DNA from: Klebsiella indica
GTDB lineage: Bacteria; Pseudomonadota; Gammaproteobacteria; Enterobacterales; Enterobacteriaceae
NCBI RefSeq assembly: GCF_005860775.1
Contig: NZ_VCHQ01000019.1
Span: 58,846-122,845 of the forward strand
DNA length: 64,000 nucleotides
Direction: 5' to 3'
The notes under the pieces were generated by a model. That model had not been told where the DNA came from, made no database searches, and was given only the letters and a program-made list of their open reading frames with translations. This document shows positions 61,732 through 64,000 of this stretch, piece by piece. The position numbers were made by a program, and so were the translations under genes. How positions within the stretch are numbered: position 1 is the stretch's first letter; every line of letters starts with the position of its first letter.

Positions 61732-62703
61732 ATGATTAGTGGTGTGCTGTACGCCCTGCTGGCAGGGCTGATGTGGGGACTGATTTTCGTGGGGCCGCTG
61801 TTGGTCCCGGAATATCCGGCGGTACTGCAGTCGATGGGGCGTTATCTGGCGCTGGGGCTGATCGCGCTACCGCTGGCCTGGCTGGGCCGCGCGAAACTGC
61901 GTCTGCTCTCCGGCAAAGACTGGTGGACGGCGCTGGGGCTGACCATGATCGGCAACCTCATCTACTACGTCTGCCTGGCCAGCGCTATTCAGCGTACCGG
62001 CGCACCGGTCTCAACGATGATTATCGGTACACTGCCGGTGGTGCTGCCGGTTTTTGCCAACCTGCTCTATAGCCAGCGCGACGGTAAGCTACCGTGGCGA
62101 CGCCTGTTCCCGGCGCTTATCTGTATTGCCATCGGCCTGGTCTGCGTTAATACTGCCGAACTGCATCGGGGCCTGCCTGATTTCAGTCCTTTGCGCTACG
62201 GCGCCGGGATTATGCTGGCACTGATATCCGTGGCCTGCTGGGCCTGGTATGCGCTACGCAACGCCCGCTGGCTGCGGGAAAACCCGGATAACCCCCCGAT
62301 GATGTGGGCCACCGCACAGGCGCTGGTCACCCTGCCGGTATCGCTGGCCGGATACCTCATCGCTTGCTGGTGGCTACAGGATCAGCACCCTGACTTTCCT
62401 CTGCCCTTCGGCCCGCGTCCGGTGGTATTTATTCCCCTGATGCTGGCGATCGCCGTATTCTGTTCATGGGTTGGCGCATGGTGCTGGAATATCGCCAGCC
62501 AGCACCTGCCGACGGTGATTCTTGGGCCGCTGATTGTCTTCGAAACGCTTGCCGGGTTGCTGTATACCTTTATTTTGCGCCACAGCCTGCCGCCGCTTTT
62601 AACGTTCAGCGGTATTGTGCTGCTGGTGCTTGGCGTGGTGTCGGCAGTGCGTACTCGCCTGGATAAACCTCTCCTGCAAGAGTTAGTCTGTGAGAAAAAA
62701 TAG
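61732..62703 (+). CDS. ytfF: DMT-family inner-membrane transporter YtfF
   Basis: The 323-residue protein has about ten hydrophobic segments in two EamA-like halves. Residues MISGVLYALLAGLMWGLIFV, APVSTMIIGTLPVV and LPTVILGPLIVFETLAGLLY agree with E. coli YtfF. The substrate is unknown; the family exports metabolites. I chose ATG 61732 to match E. coli, with GGAAGG just upstream; ATG 61729 is an alternative. The AraC gene upstream is a likely regulator. Confidence 0.9.
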   Translation: MISGVLYALLAGLMWGLIFVGPLLVPEYPAVLQSMGRYLALGLIALPLAWLGRAKLRLLSGKDWWTALGLTMIGNLIYYVCLASAIQRTGAPVSTMIIGTLPVVLPVFANLLYSQRDGKLPWRRLFPALICIAIGLVCVNTAELHRGLPDFSPLRYGAGIMLALISVACWAWYALRNARWLRENPDNPPMMWATAQALVTLPVSLAGYLIACWWLQDQHPDFPLPFGPRPVVFIPLMLAIAVFCSWVGAWCWNIASQHLPTVILGPLIVFETLAGLLYTFILRHSLPPLLTFSGIVLLVLGVVSAVRTRLDKPLLQELVCEKK

Positions 62704-62734
62704 CCAGCTACCCTAAAGAGGTATTTCTTTAAAT

Positions 62735-62761
62735 ATAAGTTGCATTTAAAATACAACTTAT
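62735..62761 (+). promoter_or_regulatory. NsrR operator of ytfE
   Basis: A 27-bp palindrome has ATAAGTTG and CAACTTAT outer arms and a CATTTAAAATA centre, with only one mismatched pair. It fits the NsrR consensus found before ytfE in E. coli and implies induction by nitric oxide. Confidence 0.85.
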
Positions 62762-62785
62762 ATTATTGATGACGAGGTAACTGCT

Positions 62786-63448
62786 ATGGCTTTCCGTGAC
62801 CAACCCTTAGGCGAGCTGGCGCTGACCATTCCGCGCGCCTCCGCGCTGTTTCGTAAATACGATATGGACTACTGCTGCGGTGGCAAACAGACGCTGGAAC
62901 GCGCGGCATCGCGCAAAGCGCTGAACGTCGCGATGATTGAAGCCGAACTGGCAAGACTGGCGGAAGATCCAGTAGAGCGCGACTGGCGTGTTGCAACCTA
63001 TGCAGACATCATCGATCACATTATCGTTCGCTACCACAACAGGCATCGCGAACAGTTGCCGGAACTGATTTTACAGGCTACCAAAGTTGAACGCGTTCAC
63101 GCCGACAAACCGAACGTCCCGAAAGGCTTAACCAAATACCTGACGATGCTGTACGACGAACTTTCCAGCCATATGCTGAAAGAGGAGCAGATTCTGTTTC
63201 CGATGATCAAACAGGGGATGGGGACTCAGGCTGGCGGCCCTATCAGCGTAATGGAAAGCGAACATGATGAAGCGGGCGAGCTGCTGGAAGTGATTAAGCA
63301 TATCACTAATAACGTGACGCCGCCGCCGGAGGCCTGTACCACCTGGAAGGCGATGTACAACGGTATCAACGAACTGATTGATGACCTGATGGAGCACATC
63401 AGCCTGGAAAATAACGTGCTGTTCCCGCGTGCCCTCGCAGGAAACTAA
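62786..63448 (+). CDS. ytfE: Iron-sulfur cluster repair di-iron protein YtfE (RIC)
   Basis: The 220-residue protein has an N-terminal ScdA-like domain ([17 protein letters not shown]) and a haemerythrin-like di-iron domain with His and Glu ligands in [40 protein letters not shown] and [16 protein letters not shown]. It repairs Fe-S clusters damaged by NO or oxidants. The NsrR operator lies 25 bp before the start. Confidence 0.96.
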   Translation: MAFRDQPLGELALTIPRASALFRKYDMDYCCGGKQTLERAASRKALNVAMIEAELARLAEDPVERDWRVATYADIIDHIIVRYHNRHREQLPELILQATKVERVHADKPNVPKGLTKYLTMLYDELSSHMLKEEQILFPMIKQGMGTQAGGPISVMESEHDEAGELLEVIKHITNNVTPPPEACTTWKAMYNGINELIDDLMEHISLENNVLFPRALAGN

Positions 63449-64000
63449 ATAAAAAGGCGCCCTCAGGCGCAATGTCGTTCACTTAAGCAAATCATCGGTG
63501 TTGTCTTTTGTTTTATTTGCCTGTGGCAATCGCATTATCGGTGGTTTAAACGAAAATCTGATTCGGTTGATTCACTAACTGAGCTGATACGGGCTGAAAT
63601 ATAAAGGATATAACTTTTTTATGACTTTCAGCCTCTGAAAAGCCACTGACGAATAACGGACTCACCGCATGGGGGTTGGGCGCATCAAGGAAACCTGGCG
63701 GGAACGCAGGCGCGCATCCAGGACTGGCCGCCAGGACGGCGGCCAGAGGGCGGGTCGAGACAGGGACAAAATTGCCGGGAGCAATTTTGAACAGCGCTTG
63801 CGCTGGCCCTGGAAGGGCGAGTCCCAGGGATGGGACGAGTAGCGTCGAGTCCCGCCCGGTCCGCCAGATGAAGCCGGAGTGGAGCGGACCGCGCAGCGGC
63901 AGGTTTTCAGCGCAATGCCGGGGGTGCAGGGGGACGGGCGAAACGTCCCCCTGCCCGTTCACACGCTGTGGATATAACGAATATCCGCGTATTTATAGTG
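63449..64000. other. Structured non-coding region after ytfE with serial hairpins
   Basis: No coding gene is supported. GCGCC/GGCGC (about 63459-63472) may terminate ytfE. Then come CTGGCCGCC/GGCGGCCAG (63724-63732/63738-63746), CAAAATTGC/GCAATTTTG (63767-63775/63781-63789), CAGCGC/GCGCTG (about 63792-63805) and CAGGGGGACG/CGTCCCCCTG (63927-63936/63944-63953), all perfect. GC content is high until about 63960. It may be a structured repeat or an RNA gene. The window ends before cycA, the neighbour expected from E. coli. Confidence 0.5.

Noticed and set aside
63546..63962. 138-codon minus-strand ORF at the right end
   Set aside because: Low-complexity Pro/Ala-rich product over a hairpin-rich GC stretch, no ribosome site and no recognisable motif; likely a chance frame.

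Overview
The window is chromosomal DNA of an enteric bacterium (Enterobacteriaceae). Nearly every core gene reads as a close homologue of its E. coli or Salmonella counterpart, and the backbone order is that of the E. coli valS-to-ytfE segment: valS end, yjgM, rraB, argI, tabA, pyrL-pyrB-pyrI, ridA, mgtA, treR, treB-treC, nrdD-nrdG, cybC-pmbA, yjgA(darP), mpl/fbp, ytfQ-ytfR-ytfT-yjfF, ppa, ytfP-tamB-tamA, msrA, ytfL, ytfK, ytfJ, cysQ/cpdB, qorR/qorB, ytfF, ytfE. Base composition (mid-50s % GC by eye), miaE, an intact cybC, an ERIC-like element and REP-type palindromes suit a Citrobacter/Klebsiella/Enterobacter/Salmonella-type genome. The species cannot be fixed from this sequence alone.

Layout. 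1-8170: valS C-terminus, a GNAT acetyltransferase, an exported alpha/beta hydrolase, miaE, rraB, argI with tandem ARG boxes, tabA, the pyrBI operon with its leader peptide and attenuator, and ridA. 8168-11404: mgtA with a long regulated leader carrying the mgtL leader ORF, a 144-bp mobile palindromic repeat and a PhoP box. 11404-15606: treR and treBC. 16039-18906: anaerobic ribonucleotide reductase and its activase, separated by a short hairpin and an ERIC-like element. 18971-26686: an accessory catabolic operon on the minus strand. 27007-29428: cybC, pmbA, yjgA. 29988-37195: a second accessory block with an AdhE paralogue, a CoA-acylating-type aldehyde dehydrogenase, an iron alcohol dehydrogenase and an exported aldose-epimerase-like protein. 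37277-63448: mostly conserved backbone, with an added SSS symporter and an AraC regulator. 63449-64000: a highly structured non-coding stretch.

The most interesting locus is 18971-26686. It combines a PRD-domain protein, four poorly characterised families (DUF2620, DUF4312, DUF4311, DUF4310, two of them polytopic membrane proteins), an amidohydrolase, a DgaE-like PLP enzyme, a DgaF-like KDGP aldolase, a tiny exported protein and a PTS-domain transcription factor. The set resembles an orphan gene cluster known from Enterococcus and Aeromonas and partly the E. coli yhf cluster. It looks like a complete uptake and degradation route for an acylated or amidated amino-sugar acid using a non-PTS transporter. 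I also see an RpiB/LacAB-like signature in the DUF2620 protein, with matching motif spacing, which I have not seen described.

Gene cooperation: argI and pyrBI share carbamoyl phosphate. treB imports and phosphorylates trehalose and treC hydrolyses the product under TreR. nrdG activates nrdD. ytfQRT-yjfF import furanose sugars. tamA-tamB assemble outer-envelope proteins. cysQ and cpdB are divergent nucleotide phosphatases. qorR represses qorB. ytfE repairs iron-sulfur centres under a clear NsrR operator.
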